41,737 bases of DNA from Sporosarcina ureae DSM 2281 (GCF_000425545.1 NZ_AUDQ01000023.1:1-41737), one strand, 5' to 3'. Shown: positions 1-9,842, numbered from the stretch's first letter. Made by a program: numbers and translations. Notes: generated from the sequence alone by a model not told the origin.

Positions 1-283
1 AATTGAGAAATCTGACTTGATTATCATCGATGATGTCATGTATATGGCTTATGAGCCACAGGAGGCCCATCTATTCTTCCAATTCATTTACGAACTATAT
101 GACAGGGCAGCCTTTATTCTGACATCAAATAAGGGGCCAGGTGAATGGGGAAAGTTCTTGGGTGATCCTACTCTGACTACAGCAATCCTTGATCGTCTTC
201 TTCATCGCAGCGAAATTCTTACATTTAGTGAAGAGCAGGATAGCATTCGGATGAAATACAGAAAAACCCTTTTTACAGAATGA
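1..283 (+). CDS. istB: IS21-family helper ATPase IstB, C-terminal part (cut by window edge)
   Basis: The reading frame is open from base 2 and enters from outside the window, so only about 93 C-terminal residues are visible. They begin with a Walker B strand (LIIIDD) and continue through a sensor-like LTSNKGPGEWG and an arginine-bearing ILDRLLHRSEIL segment, the usual end of IstB/DnaC-like AAA+ helpers of IS21 elements. In this family IstB assists the IstA transposase in target choice and transposition. The gene stops just before repeated sequence typical of an IS21 end. Whether IstA and the left end are intact cannot be seen here. Confidence 0.85.
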   Translation, partial: IEKSDLIIIDDVMYMAYEPQEAHLFFQFIYELYDRAAFILTSNKGPGEWGKFLGDPTLTTAILDRLLHRSEILTFSEEQDSIRMKYRKTLFTE

Positions 284-358
284 AGTGTTGAGTCTTAATT
301 GATGAAAACTGTTGAAAGTTATTTATCGAAAACTGTTGAATTCTACTTGACGGTTACA
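284..358 (+). mobile_element. Right terminal region of the IS21-type element
   Basis: Directly after the istB stop the 13-mer GAAAACTGTTGAA occurs twice, at 304-316 and 328-340, a 24-bp period. Multiple short repeats inside the termini are usual for IS21 elements, where the transposase binds them. The outer boundary is placed near the CA at 357-358 because this family often ends in CA; this is a guess without the left end. From 359 to 795 I see no gene, only AT-rich DNA with the small palindromes listed separately. Confidence 0.55.
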
Positions 359-627
359 GATGATCATCTGTTTGGGAATAACAAGACTTAACTAGTCTAT
401 AGACTTGAAAAATGAGTTACATCGAGTAAAATCCTACCTTTAACTCCTAACCCCAAATTTCATTAAAAATTGGCATTAGGTATTTTATCTATTTTTATAC
501 TAAAGCATTTGCAATATTTAAACTACTACCTATTAGGTCTGAAAATATACAATATTCCGTCCTATTAGTATACATAGGTTGAAGTGATTTAATGAAACTA
601 AAAAAGCGTCTGTCATCATGAAACGAA

Positions 628-655
628 TTTAAGTACCTTCATGAGGATACTTAAA
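628..655. repeat. Inverted repeat downstream of the aromatic cluster
   Basis: TTTAAGTA and TACTTAAA (8 bp) enclose an inner CCT/AGG pair with one bulged A and a short loop. It lies about 140 bp beyond the stop of the last gene of the minus-strand run, so it could help end transcription. It has no clear U-tract and is not a textbook terminator. Confidence 0.4.
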
Positions 656-795
656 ATCGCTACTAGGATTCTAGACACTTTTACAATAAATCTATAATAA
701 ATCTTGAACTATCTGTCGTTCTTAAAAAAATTAACTGCCTTCTCTTATATAACCAGCAACTTTCTTAACTTTAAACCTGCTATCATCACCGTTGA

Positions 796-1185
796 TCATG
801 CCTTTAAGCGTTCGACCAATTGAAGAAGCTCGTCATTGGGTCCATTAAATAAAATCATGCGCCCACCTTCAAGCGTCGGTTGAGGTTCAATAGAATTGAA
901 AATAATCCCATGCTCCTTGAAATATTTAATAGACTTATCAATATCTTCAACTGTAAAAGCAAGATGATTGACGATTCCACTTTGATTGTATTGTCCTACC
1001 GTATCAATGTCTTTGATTAATTCTATTTCTGTATCTGGATGTGATTTCACATATAAAAACGCCATTTCCCGACTTGAATTTTCTCCTCTTAAACGTACTT
1101 TACAACCAAATACTTTCGAGTAAAATGCAATAGATTCTTCCATGTCTTTCACAACAATAGCTATATGTTCTATTTTAGTAATCAT
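796..1185 (-). CDS. VOC-superfamily (glyoxalase/dioxygenase fold) protein
   Basis: This 129-aa protein has the single-module pattern of the vicinal oxygen chelate fold: an N-terminal HIAIVVKDMEESIAFYSKVFG and a second half with VNHLAFTVEDIDKSIKYFKEHGI, ending in a GPNDELLQLVE strand. Likely metal ligands are the His of HIAIVV, the Glu of EIELIKD, the His of VNHLAF and the Glu near LLQLVE, as in methylmalonyl-CoA epimerase/lactoylglutathione lyase-like members. The ATG follows an AAAGGAGAG ribosome binding site. It is the last gene of the minus-strand aromatic run. Members of this superfamily include extradiol dioxygenases, isomerases and binding proteins; which one this is cannot be told, although the position suggests action on a pathway intermediate. 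Confidence 0.8.
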   Translation of the reverse strand: MITKIEHIAIVVKDMEESIAFYSKVFGCKVRLRGENSSREMAFLYVKSHPDTEIELIKDIDTVGQYNQSGIVNHLAFTVEDIDKSIKYFKEHGIIFNSIEPQPTLEGGRMILFNGPNDELLQLVERLKA

Positions 1186-1321
1186 TAATAGCTCTCTCCT
1201 TTGATTAACTTAAAAACCCAACACCTTGTATAAATGCTTGATTTGTAAGTAGAATTACCAAAAAAAATCAATCAAAATCGAGATGTATCTCGTTTCGATT
1301 AATCTTTTCTTGTTGCTTCAA

Positions 1322-2347
1322 TTAAAGTGAAACAGAAACTATCTTATCTTCACTCTCACCCATTACACTTGTGCTGTGCGGTGCTTGTACTTTTGAGCTA
1401 GGATCAATATAAACTTTTGCATTACCTACTGCTGTAGGTGCTTCACCAAAACCAGTTGCAATAAGCTTTACTTTCCCTTCATATGTACAAATATCCCCAG
1501 CCGCATAAATCCCGGCAATATTTGTCTCCATTTTCGAATTAACAACTATGCTATTCTTCTCAATTTCCAGTCCCCAATCTTTTATTGAGCCAAGAGAGGA
1601 AATAAAACCATAGTTTACGATTACATCATCAACTTCAATGCTCTTTGTCCCTTCACCTTTCACATGATCGAGAATGACATGTTCAATATGATCTTCTCCA
1701 ATAAACTCTAGCGGTACATAAGGAGTCATAACTTTCACTTTGGAGTTTTTAAGCAATTCTACGCTATGTTCATGTGCACGGAATTTATCACGTCTATGGG
1801 TGAGTGTTACCTCATCAGCTATTGGTTCAAGCATAAGTGCCCAATCAACTGCTGAATCCCCCCCTCCAAACAACTGAACTTTCTTTCCGGCGAACTTCTG
1901 CATATCACTAACGAAGTAATGCAGATTCTTTCCTTCAAATTTATCAGCTGTTTCTAATCCAAGCTTTCTTGGATTAAATGCACCGTTTCCTGCTGTTATA
2001 ATAATAGTTTTTGAGAAGTGTTCTGCGCTATTTGTTGTTATCTTAAAAATACCATCAGACTGTTTTTCTAATTTTTCAACCCCCTCATCCAAAGCAACTA
2101 CTGGATTGAACTGATTCATTTGCTCCGTTAAGTTATCAATCAACTTTTGACCGGTAATCTTTGGGAAACCTGCTACATCATAAATATACTTTTCAGGATA
2201 TAGCGCAGAAAGTTGACCGCCAAGTTGTGGTAAGCTTTCAATAACTTTTACTCGCGCTTGACGGAGTCCAGCATAAAATGCTGTAAATAATCCAACTGGC
2301 CCTCCCCCAATAATCGTAATATCGAATACTTCATCTTCTACGTTCAT
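1322..2347 (-). CDS. Ferredoxin--NADP(+) reductase, thioredoxin-reductase-like (YumC type)
   Basis: The 341-aa flavoprotein should move electrons from NAD(P)H to a ferredoxin. It starts with an FAD-binding glycine motif ([16 protein letters not shown]), has a second Rossmann motif for NADPH ([12 protein letters not shown]) and the C-terminal FAD signature [22 protein letters not shown]. The Cys pair of true thioredoxin reductases is absent, as in the YumC/TrxR-like FNR family, and the length fits. A GGAG lies 8 nt before the ATG. The neighbours, a ferredoxin just upstream and a Rieske oxygenase beyond it, suggest it is the reductase of a three-component oxygenase rather than the housekeeping FNR. 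Confidence 0.9.
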   Translation of the reverse strand: MNVEDEVFDITIIGGGPVGLFTAFYAGLRQARVKVIESLPQLGGQLSALYPEKYIYDVAGFPKITGQKLIDNLTEQMNQFNPVVALDEGVEKLEKQSDGIFKITTNSAEHFSKTIIITAGNGAFNPRKLGLETADKFEGKNLHYFVSDMQKFAGKKVQLFGGGDSAVDWALMLEPIADEVTLTHRRDKFRAHEHSVELLKNSKVKVMTPYVPLEFIGEDHIEHVILDHVKGEGTKSIEVDDVIVNYGFISSLGSIKDWGLEIEKNSIVVNSKMETNIAGIYAAGDICTYEGKVKLIATGFGEAPTAVGNAKVYIDPSSKVQAPHSTSVMGESEDKIVSVSL

Positions 2348-2379
2348 CTAACCCACTCCGTTCACTATTGTCTATCTAT

Positions 2380-2410
2380 AAGATATAGAATCTATATGTT
2401 TCTATATCTT
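2380..2410 (-). repeat. Perfect 11-bp inverted repeat between ferredoxin and reductase genes
   Basis: AAGATATAGAA (2380-2390) and TTCTATATCTT (2400-2410) are exact complements around a 9-nt loop, in the 133-bp gap between the ferredoxin stop and the reductase start. An RNA hairpin here could protect or process the mRNA and set ferredoxin and reductase amounts. It has no U-tract on the minus strand. Confidence 0.5.
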
Positions 2411-2480
2411 GTTGCGCCCTTTAAAAATGAAGCGTTTCTTTAGTACCTCTTCTATTTCTTACTTGTATAGATCTTTAACA

Positions 2481-4083
<1,603 letters not shown>

Positions 4084-4125
4084 AAATAAAAACCCTCCTA
4101 ATTTACTAACATTCTAAATTTACTC

Positions 4126-4611
4126 TTATGCCAATTCTGCTTGCATAACCTGTTCGATTTTCCCACGGAAGAAAAGTAAAGGCTCGGCTTGGTCATCGTA
4201 GGCAACCCTTTTCACGTGACCTGTCACAATATAATGATCTCCGCCTTCAATAACCTCTGCTACATCACATTCAATTGTAGCCAGATTTTCATTTAATATT
4301 GGAACTTTGTCTGTGGATAATGTATAGGAAGCGCCAGCAAACTTGTCCTCAGTTCTTTTTGCAAATCGCCAGCAATCCTCTTCCTGTTCTTTTTGAAGAA
4401 TGTTAATTGCGAATGGGATACCTTTCTTTAATGTCTGCAAACTACCTGATTTTTTATCGATACAAACCAACACTAGTGGTGGTTCTAATGAAACAGATGA
4501 AAACGCATTTGCTGTTAACCCAATTTTCTCACCTTCACCTGTAGTAGTTGTTATTACCGTTACCCCTGTCGCGAAGTGTCCAAGTGTATTTCTAAATTCT
4601 CGTGGATCCAT
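4126..4611 (-). CDS. Flavin reductase-like FMN-binding protein (HpaC/DIM6-NTAB type)
   Basis: The 161-aa protein matches the NAD(P)H:flavin reductase fold that feeds reduced FMN/FAD to two-component monooxygenases: FRNTLGHFATGVTVITT, GLTANAFSSVSLEPPLVLVCIDKKS, and the C-terminal GDHYIVTGHVKRV strand. Length is normal for the family. It sits 18 nt after the regulator gene and 42 nt before the Rieske gene, in the same run. No flavin-dependent hydroxylase lies next to it, so its partner may be elsewhere (the LLM monooxygenase at 15106 is 10 kb away and on the other strand), or it may supply the Rieske system. The ATG at 4611 follows a GGAGGAGT site. Confidence 0.88.
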   Translation of the reverse strand: MDPREFRNTLGHFATGVTVITTTTGEGEKIGLTANAFSSVSLEPPLVLVCIDKKSGSLQTLKKGIPFAINILQKEQEEDCWRFAKRTEDKFAGASYTLSTDKVPILNENLATIECDVAEVIEGGDHYIVTGHVKRVAYDDQAEPLLFFRGKIEQVMQAELA

Positions 4612-4629
4612 ACTTACTCCTCCTTTTAT

Positions 4630-6528
4630 TTAAATAGGTTTTATCTTTCCAAGTAACAAGTAAATTTGAAGCGCCATTTGAATTTCAAAGCGGCTATTAG
4701 AATTTGAAAGATTAATCAAAAGTAATTCCTCAATCTTTAGTATTCTATATCTCATCCCACTTATTGAAATAGACATCTCACGTGCTGTTTTATGCAAATT
4801 AAATTCATTTTGCGTGTAATAAAATAGTGTTTCTAATAACTCCGAATTCTTTTTTGTATCATAATTAAGTATTTCATGTAACTTTTCACTTGCAAATGAC
4901 TCTAATTCTTCTGGTTCTCTCGCATTTAAGAATAATGTTAAGTTACCTAATTCACTTGATAAAATAACTCCTGACTCCCGCGAGCGAAACTTCGCTAGTT
5001 CTACAGCCTTCTTAGCTTCTTTCGATCTATTATTAAAATCTGTAAGGTTTTCAGTTGTATCACTTATGCCGATACAAATTTGTTTACCTTCATCGTCAAA
5101 TTGCCTTAGCAATCTGTCACCAAAATCTTGTATAGTCATTTTTTCATCATATAGAAATTGTTTAGGCACAATTGTTTGAATAGCATTTAGTTTGGTCAGG
5201 ACTGGAATATTGTAGTTATACTTATTTTCACCTTGAAAAAAGTTTGTCAGTTGTCTTCTGATTTTCAAAAAATCATTATTTGTTTTGATATCTTCATTTA
5301 TTGTTTGATCATTTATTTCAATGTAAATAATGTAATGGGGTTGCTTTAGATCATAACCGAGATAAGAAAATCGATTATAAATTTCCAAAACATCTGCACT
5401 TTTCTCATTAAGTAATTGCTCAAGTAATTCACCCTTGAGTCTTTGTTCTGTTTCAATAGCAACACGTTGATTTTGCATATACAATGCAACCACTACGGCC
5501 ACTCGTTCTAGTAAGTCTCTATGAAAACTATCGCTCTTTCGATTTAGAGCTATTGTAATAAATCCATAAACCTCATTTTCAAGCAAGATTGGTGCCGTTA
5601 ATAACTTAAATGTTTTATCTTTAAGCTCAGTTTCAAGGAATTCGGGTATGTTTTCATTACTTATGTCCCAGAATTTATTCGCTGACATATTTCTTTCCAT
5701 ACCGGGATTATCTCCGTATTTACCTATCACTTCATAATTCACATTTTCAATTAAAACTTCACAATGTAAGCTTTTCCCTAATAGTTCGGCAAATTCTTTA
5801 AATCCGCCTCCTTGAAGCATTACTTTTGTTAAATTACGACTTAATGAGTAACCCGTTTCAAGTCTATCCTTCTGGCGTTCAATTTGCTGATACATCTGAT
5901 CAAGTTCACCAGACATATCTTCATCTTCATAGTAGAGAAGTTCTTCAGAGATATCATCTCCCCATTCTTCTACTGTTTTTCCGGTATAGCTACAGTGATC
6001 ATCACCTTTGCCTTTACATTTTATTTCTTTAAAAACTATTTGCTTTCCTAAACATTCGCTTGTATAACCACTTGCGTAACCAATTAAGAAGTAACAAATT
6101 GGTTCTACATGCATCGGAAAGTATTCTAAGTGTTGTTTGACTTCTGAGGAATCAATCCAGTATCCAGAAACATTGAATTGTCCCTTCTCCATATCTACAT
6201 TGAAATCTTCAGGATAAGATAAAGACCGGCCTGTTAAATTATGCATTTTAGAACCTGCAAGCAGCCATTCAAGATCATCATTCCATTGAATCTTTTCTTT
6301 CAAAATACGAGCTTCATGCATTCCGGATCGGTATGCATATCTTAATATAAATCTTTTAGCTCTTTGAATTCCCAGCGCATTGATTAAATCTGTTCGTAGG
6401 ACTGCCCATGCATCCATACTTGTTAGTGCAAAGTTTAAGTCTTGGAGTCTTTCGCCTGGCTTTGTTGAATTAGTGAGCAAATCATTAAGTGTAAGTTCAC
6501 TTGCTTTAAGCTTCATATAAATCACCAT
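4630..6528 (-). CDS. Aromatic-responsive regulator: XylR_N + V4R sensor fused to PucR/CdaR-type HTH
   Basis: About 632 aa, numbered from the ATG at 6528. Residues ~10-115 match the XylR_N activator-of-aromatic-catabolism domain and ~125-190 the V4R domain. With a constant shift of 10 residues, the phenol-contacting His106/Trp134 and the zinc ligands Cys155, Glu178, Cys181, Cys189 of MopR (numbers from memory) fall on His96, Trp124, Cys145, Glu168, Cys171 and Cys179. A linker, a GAF-like region (~235-350) and a CdaR-like region follow, and then a PucR C-terminal helix-turn-helix (~562-630: LLETLFYYTQNEFN, LHKTAREMSISISGMRYRILKIEELL). There is no AAA+ sigma-54 domain, so it should act with sigma-A polymerase. 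Starts at GTG 6531 or ATG 6516 are also possible; none has a strong ribosome site, and the start overlaps the upstream gene, pointing to coupled translation. Confidence 0.9.
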   Translation of the reverse strand: MVIYMKLKASELTLNDLLTNSTKPGERLQDLNFALTSMDAWAVLRTDLINALGIQRAKRFILRYAYRSGMHEARILKEKIQWNDDLEWLLAGSKMHNLTGRSLSYPEDFNVDMEKGQFNVSGYWIDSSEVKQHLEYFPMHVEPICYFLIGYASGYTSECLGKQIVFKEIKCKGKGDDHCSYTGKTVEEWGDDISEELLYYEDEDMSGELDQMYQQIERQKDRLETGYSLSRNLTKVMLQGGGFKEFAELLGKSLHCEVLIENVNYEVIGKYGDNPGMERNMSANKFWDISNENIPEFLETELKDKTFKLLTAPILLENEVYGFITIALNRKSDSFHRDLLERVAVVVALYMQNQRVAIETEQRLKGELLEQLLNEKSADVLEIYNRFSYLGYDLKQPHYIIYIEINDQTINEDIKTNNDFLKIRRQLTNFFQGENKYNYNIPVLTKLNAIQTIVPKQFLYDEKMTIQDFGDRLLRQFDDEGKQICIGISDTTENLTDFNNRSKEAKKAVELAKFRSRESGVILSSELGNLTLFLNAREPEELESFASEKLHEILNYDTKKNSELLETLFYYTQNEFNLHKTAREMSISISGMRYRILKIEELLLINLSNSNSRFEIQMALQIYLLLGKIKPI

Positions 6529-6850
6529 CACAACACTGTTCAGGTAAGTGTCTTTCTACGAAACTAGAAAGACTTTCCGTCACACCTTTTTTACCAAATT
6601 GTAAAAAATGTTTTTTTTCATTGTAGAAGCCATGTGAAAGCAAGTAGCGCAAATAGTGATCCATTACTTTACGTCGTAACACAATATCCTTCATTCCATA
6701 GTCAAAAAGCCAACTATCAATAACATTAAATACGCCTCGATTTATAAAATAACTTTTAGCACACCAATCAAAAAAACGTCTGTCAGGTAAATGAAAAAGA
6801 TCTTCCATTTGCTGGTGCGTAGAGACAATATTTATATCTATTGCATACAT
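6506..6850 (-). CDS. Unrecognised 114-aa protein, first gene of the aromatic run
   Basis: I do not recognise this family. From the ATG at 6850 (AAAGGGGTG, about 6-7 nt upstream; an in-frame GTG at 6859 is too close to that site) it gives a soluble-looking protein of 114 aa, rich in aromatic and basic residues (FFDWCAKSYF, MDHYLRYLLSHGFYNEKKHF), without a signal peptide or membrane segment. It ends with CC near the C terminus. Its stop lies about 20 nt inside the regulator gene, so the two are translationally coupled. That arrangement suggests a partner or modulator of the sensor, but nothing in the sequence names a function. Confidence 0.7.
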   Translation of the reverse strand: MYAIDINIVSTHQQMEDLFHLPDRRFFDWCAKSYFINRGVFNVIDSWLFDYGMKDIVLRRKVMDHYLRYLLSHGFYNEKKHFLQFGKKGVTESLSSFVERHLPEQCCDGDLYEA

Positions 6851-6889
6851 ATTTGACACCCCTTTTTATTTACTATCCAAGAAACGGAT

Positions 6890-6927
6890 TTTGCATAGAA
6901 GGAAGTGATTACTTCCTTTTATGCAAA
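6890..6927 (-). promoter_or_regulatory. 17-bp near-perfect palindrome over the transcription start of the regulator-oxygenase run
   Basis: TTTGCATAGAAGGAAGT (6890-6906) and ACTTCCTTTTATGCAAA (6911-6927) are complementary with one mismatch around a 4-nt centre. The outer edge overlaps the -10 box and the predicted start point (~6919) falls inside. The position is that of a repressor operator; as RNA it would be a 5'-terminal hairpin. It is the best candidate control site for the seven genes downstream. Confidence 0.6.
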
Positions 6928-6954
6928 TATATTCATCTCCGTATATCCTTTCAA
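6926..6954 (-). promoter_or_regulatory. Sigma-A-type promoter of the seven-gene aromatic run
   Basis: On the minus strand TTGAAA (6954-6949), a 17-bp spacer and TATATT (6931-6926) match sigma-A consensus well. Start predicted near 6919, about 70 nt before the ATG at 6850. The rest of the 6851-7229 gap contains only the small palindrome listed next. Confidence 0.6.
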
Positions 6955-7156
6955 AATAACTATCATGTTAAATGAAAGGCTATCTTTCTCTTTCTGTTCT
7001 TTCGCAAGCATTTTCTAAATATAAAGCCGTATCTCAATTAAATTCTGATACTTCATTACATTATCTCATGATAGCGCTTCCAAAGGGTGGCAAATACTTT
7101 TAACACTACACTTGTAAATAGAACAATCATATTCCAGAGTTGAATAACTAGTTTTC

Positions 7157-7175
7157 TTAGGTATTTAGTACCTAA
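7157..7175. repeat. Short palindrome TTAGGTA-N5-TACCTAA
   Basis: Seven-base arms with a 5-nt centre, about 55 bp beyond the dioxygenase stop; three further pairs follow after one mismatch. It may be a weak terminator of the dioxygenase gene (no U-tract) or a protein site, since similar TAGGT/ACCTA palindromes occur at 528-538 and near 8192. Confidence 0.4.
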
Positions 7176-7229
7176 AACATTTAGTCTGAATCCAATAATA
7201 AATACACTATCACTGTATGTTAGCCGCTA

Positions 7230-8015
7230 TTATTGTTCTTTACGCATTACAAAGTTTAAAGCAGCCTCATAATGGTCACCTTTATTTTCAAACTTTGTTA
7301 GAAGATCCAAACGAACACCATCTGCCACATCATTTTCAAGCCATTTGTCATCGTCTGGGAATACTTGTGTAATCAGTGTTTCATGACCTTCAGCTTCAAA
7401 CATTAAGTGTAGGTGCGCAGGACGCATTGGTTGTTTATCCGTAAATTCCAGGAATTCACCTGTAGGACCGTTTGTTGGAATTGGATAAGGTGTTGGTAGA
7501 ATAGTTTTCACTTCAAAGTTTCCATTTTCATCCGTATAGAAGTGACCTCTTAGATTATATTTTGGCGCAACCGAGTCAAATGCAGAGTAAGTAGCATCTG
7601 CATCATTTTGCCACATTTCAACTTTGATATTGCCAAGTGCTTCGCCATCAACACTGCTTACATTCCCTTTGAAATACAATACATCTCCTGCTTCATTAGG
7701 TCGTTGCGTCAACACAACAGGTTTTCCATCTTCTGCTTCTAGCAATGGAGTTCCCTCAATAAAATAAGGTCCTAAAAGTGACGGTTGTGTACCAGGCATC
7801 TCTGTATACATTGCACGCAACAAATGTGTCTCTAGGAATACATCTGCAAATAGGGGTAGTTCTCCAGTACGCCCTAAACGATCTGCCCAGTTTACGAAGT
7901 TTGTATATTCTTCATGATTTAGTTCTGCTTCTTCCAAAAAGCCTTGGATATGTTTAATGAATAAGTCGAATACTTCTACAACTCGATCATTTTTTTTAAT
8001 AGCTTCTTTTTGCAT
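7230..8015 (-). CDS. Intradiol ring-cleavage dioxygenase (catechol/hydroxyquinol 1,2-dioxygenase type)
   Basis: Should open a catechol-like ring between the two hydroxyls, using non-heme Fe(III). Residues ~10-75 form the helical N-terminal dimerisation/lipid-binding domain, and the catalytic beta-sandwich follows from SLLGPYFIEG. The four iron ligands are visible: Tyr143 (DATYSAF), Tyr177 (PTPYPIP), His201 and His203 (RPAHLH). At 261 aa it is shorter than typical catechol (~300) or hydroxyquinol (~290) enzymes, so the exact substrate is open. An AGGGGG lies 9 nt before the ATG. It has its own promoter and stands upstream of the regulator-oxygenase run, fitting the step after ring dihydroxylation. 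No muconate cycloisomerase or maleylacetate reductase is in the window. Confidence 0.9.
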   Translation of the reverse strand: MQKEAIKKNDRVVEVFDLFIKHIQGFLEEAELNHEEYTNFVNWADRLGRTGELPLFADVFLETHLLRAMYTEMPGTQPSLLGPYFIEGTPLLEAEDGKPVVLTQRPNEAGDVLYFKGNVSSVDGEALGNIKVEMWQNDADATYSAFDSVAPKYNLRGHFYTDENGNFEVKTILPTPYPIPTNGPTGEFLEFTDKQPMRPAHLHLMFEAEGHETLITQVFPDDDKWLENDVADGVRLDLLTKFENKGDHYEAALNFVMRKEQ

Positions 8016-8128
8016 GGTTAAATTCCCCCTAATTAGTTGTTATACTAACATTTTCACTCAGCTTTAATAAAATACGTTCTTAACTTTATAAGTCTGTGAA
8101 AAGTTAGAATATTTGATCTACACTTTTA

Positions 8129-8157
8129 TCTTATTCCAATGTAAAAACGAAATCAAT
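8129..8157 (-). promoter_or_regulatory. Sigma-A-type promoter of the intradiol dioxygenase gene
   Basis: Minus strand TTGATT (8157-8152), a 17-bp spacer, and TAAGAT (8134-8129). Start near 8122 gives a leader of about 105 nt. Apart from this promoter and the palindrome at 8195, I see nothing in 8016-8451. Confidence 0.55.
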
Positions 8158-8194
8158 ATACTTTTAGGACTGACTATATCCATTTATTAGACCT

Positions 8195-8206
8195 ATTAGT
8201 ACTAAT
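8195..8206. promoter_or_regulatory. Perfect 12-bp palindrome ATTAGTACTAAT upstream of the dioxygenase promoter
   Basis: It lies about 40 bp upstream of the -35 box, a position suited to an activator. It is part of a CCTATTAGTA sequence that recurs at 561-570, on the other side of the cluster. Confidence 0.4.
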
Positions 8207-8451
8207 TATAATTCTTTAATTAGCGTCATTCTATAGACATTATCAATACAGATTAAAGATAGTATTAGTTCTGAATTATTCAATAGCCAGATGAAAAACC
8301 GAAATATGATCATAAGTTTATAGCTCTAAGCTAGCTTTGTAGGTTTACCAGCAATTTCGCCTATGTGTTTGGTAGGGTTTGGAATACTTCGTGATTTTTT
8401 GGCATACTTCTCCCTTGGTCTAAGCTGTTTATAAAAATCAGTTATTCTGCT

Positions 8452-9203
8452 TCACCTCAATTGGATGCGCTGGACACGTACCAACACATCCCAGAAAAAT
8501 CGGTCGTAGATGAAGCTTGAAGTAATCTTCATATGCAAGTAACGACCGGACTTTACCAACTTACTCGTAACTTTCACTAATCGGGTACGAATCGTTCCCT
8601 TTTAAATGCCTTTGGAGGCAGCCGGAAAGCTGAGCGTGAGCAGCCAATTGGTCAGGTTATAAGTAAGCAGACTGACCGTCATGCGGGCTAGGTTGACTGG
8701 ACGGATGAAATCGACGACGCCATTGGAAGTATAGACATTTCCTAGACGCAACTTTGCTTTCAGAAGATCTCCGGTCAAGCGGTCGAAAGCGACTAACGGA
8801 TGAAGCTCAATAGTCTGATAACGCGCATTATAAGCAGCCTTTTCTTGTTGAGTGTATGTATCGGCATGCGAGGAATCAAGGTCCATATTTATAGCACCTG
8901 CCTGACGTTCACGATGAACCCGGTCTAGTAACGTCTGATTCGCCGTTTGAAGGCGATCGAGCGCTTCCAAATCAAATCGATGAAAAAACTGGACAAGGAT
9001 AGCTGGGAAGCCAATGCTGGCTTATCGGGGATCTGGGTGAAAACGGGATCTGTCGTTAAATGACCCGCTGCATCGTCTTCGTGATATCGGGCAATCAGCT
9101 GGTAGATTTTCTGTTGAAGCAACTTGTTGTTTTCATAAATGCAAAACGTGCGTTCATCGGAGAGTTGAAGCTGATCTGCGATGGTTTGGGAGAACCCCAA
9201 TTT
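8452..9203 (-). pseudogene. Decayed IS1380-family transposase
   Basis: Pieces of one transposase read in order on the minus strand. The N-terminal part (LGFSQTIADQLQLSDERTF, IYQLIARYHEDDAAGHL) runs to about 8989. A one-base slip at the A6 tract 8983-8988 shifts into FHRFDLEALDRL and the DDE-containing LDSSHADTYTQQEKAAYNARY and LHPLVAFDRLTGDLLKAKL. The central third is then missing (GNVYTSNGVV joins directly to the C-terminal NLARMTVSLLTYNLTNW). An in-frame TAA stands at 8602-8604, after which the frame continues (GTIRTRLVKVTSKLVKSGR ... RFFWDVLVRVQRI) to a TGA at 8452. The 5' end is lost at the joint with the IS4 remnant. It cannot be functional. Confidence 0.85.
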
Positions 9204-9830
9204 CTCGCCAAAGAACATGGTCGCGGTCAACTAGAGGGTCTGTTTGATGATAAGGAATGCCTGTATGTGTTCGATCGAGGCTATTTGGATTACGAACGGT
9301 TCGACTGTATGACGGATGAAGGCTATTTCTTTGTCTCCCGGCTGCGAAAGAATACGGTTGTCCGGTCATTTGACCACTACAAACTGCCTGAAGACACTGG
9401 CGCATTATCCGACGAAATGGTGGTCATCGGTACGTCCCAAAACCGTTCGGAAAATGTTTTCCGTCTTTTGAAAGTACTGGATTCCAAAGGTAATCAACTA
9501 AACCTGATTACGAATCGGTTTGACTTGTCTGCCGACGAAATCGCAGACCTGTATAAGTCTCGCTGGGCCATTGAACTGTTCTTCTAATGGATGAAACAAC
9601 ATTTAAACATCAATAAATTCTACGCACAAAGTCAGCAACCAAGTGTATCTTGCGATGATCGTCTACTGCTTGAATGTGCAGACGCAGTTACGAAAAAAGT
9701 GAGCGAACATACCTACAGATCAGCCGCTATATAAAGGCATCCTTATTGAAGTCCGCGCATATCTGGCTTCGAAGAATCAAAGGAAAAGGCGTACCGTAAC
9801 GCGGACAATCCGTTTCTGTCACAGTAGCCA
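9204..9830 (+). pseudogene. Decayed IS4-family transposase
   Basis: The + strand from about 9204 reads LAKEHGRGQLEGLFDDKECLYVFDRGYLDYERFDCMTDEGYF in short stretches, then the YREK region LYKSRWAIELFF, which is typical of IS4/IS231-like DDE transposases. A TAA at 9585-9587 interrupts it just before WMKQHLNINKFYAQSQQ. A small deletion with a frame change near 9638 then leads to NQVYLAMIVYCLNV, and more shifts follow. The N-terminal half, including the first catalytic Asp region, is missing. Upstream codons in this frame (9060-9200) are antisense to the IS1380 remnant and are not part of this gene. Confidence 0.85.
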
Positions 9831-9842
9831 AAAGGCATAGTA

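Noticed and set aside
9060..9203. N-terminal part of the + strand frame that runs into the IS4 remnant
   Set aside because: It is antisense to the recognisable IS1380 N-terminal sequence and has no transposase similarity.
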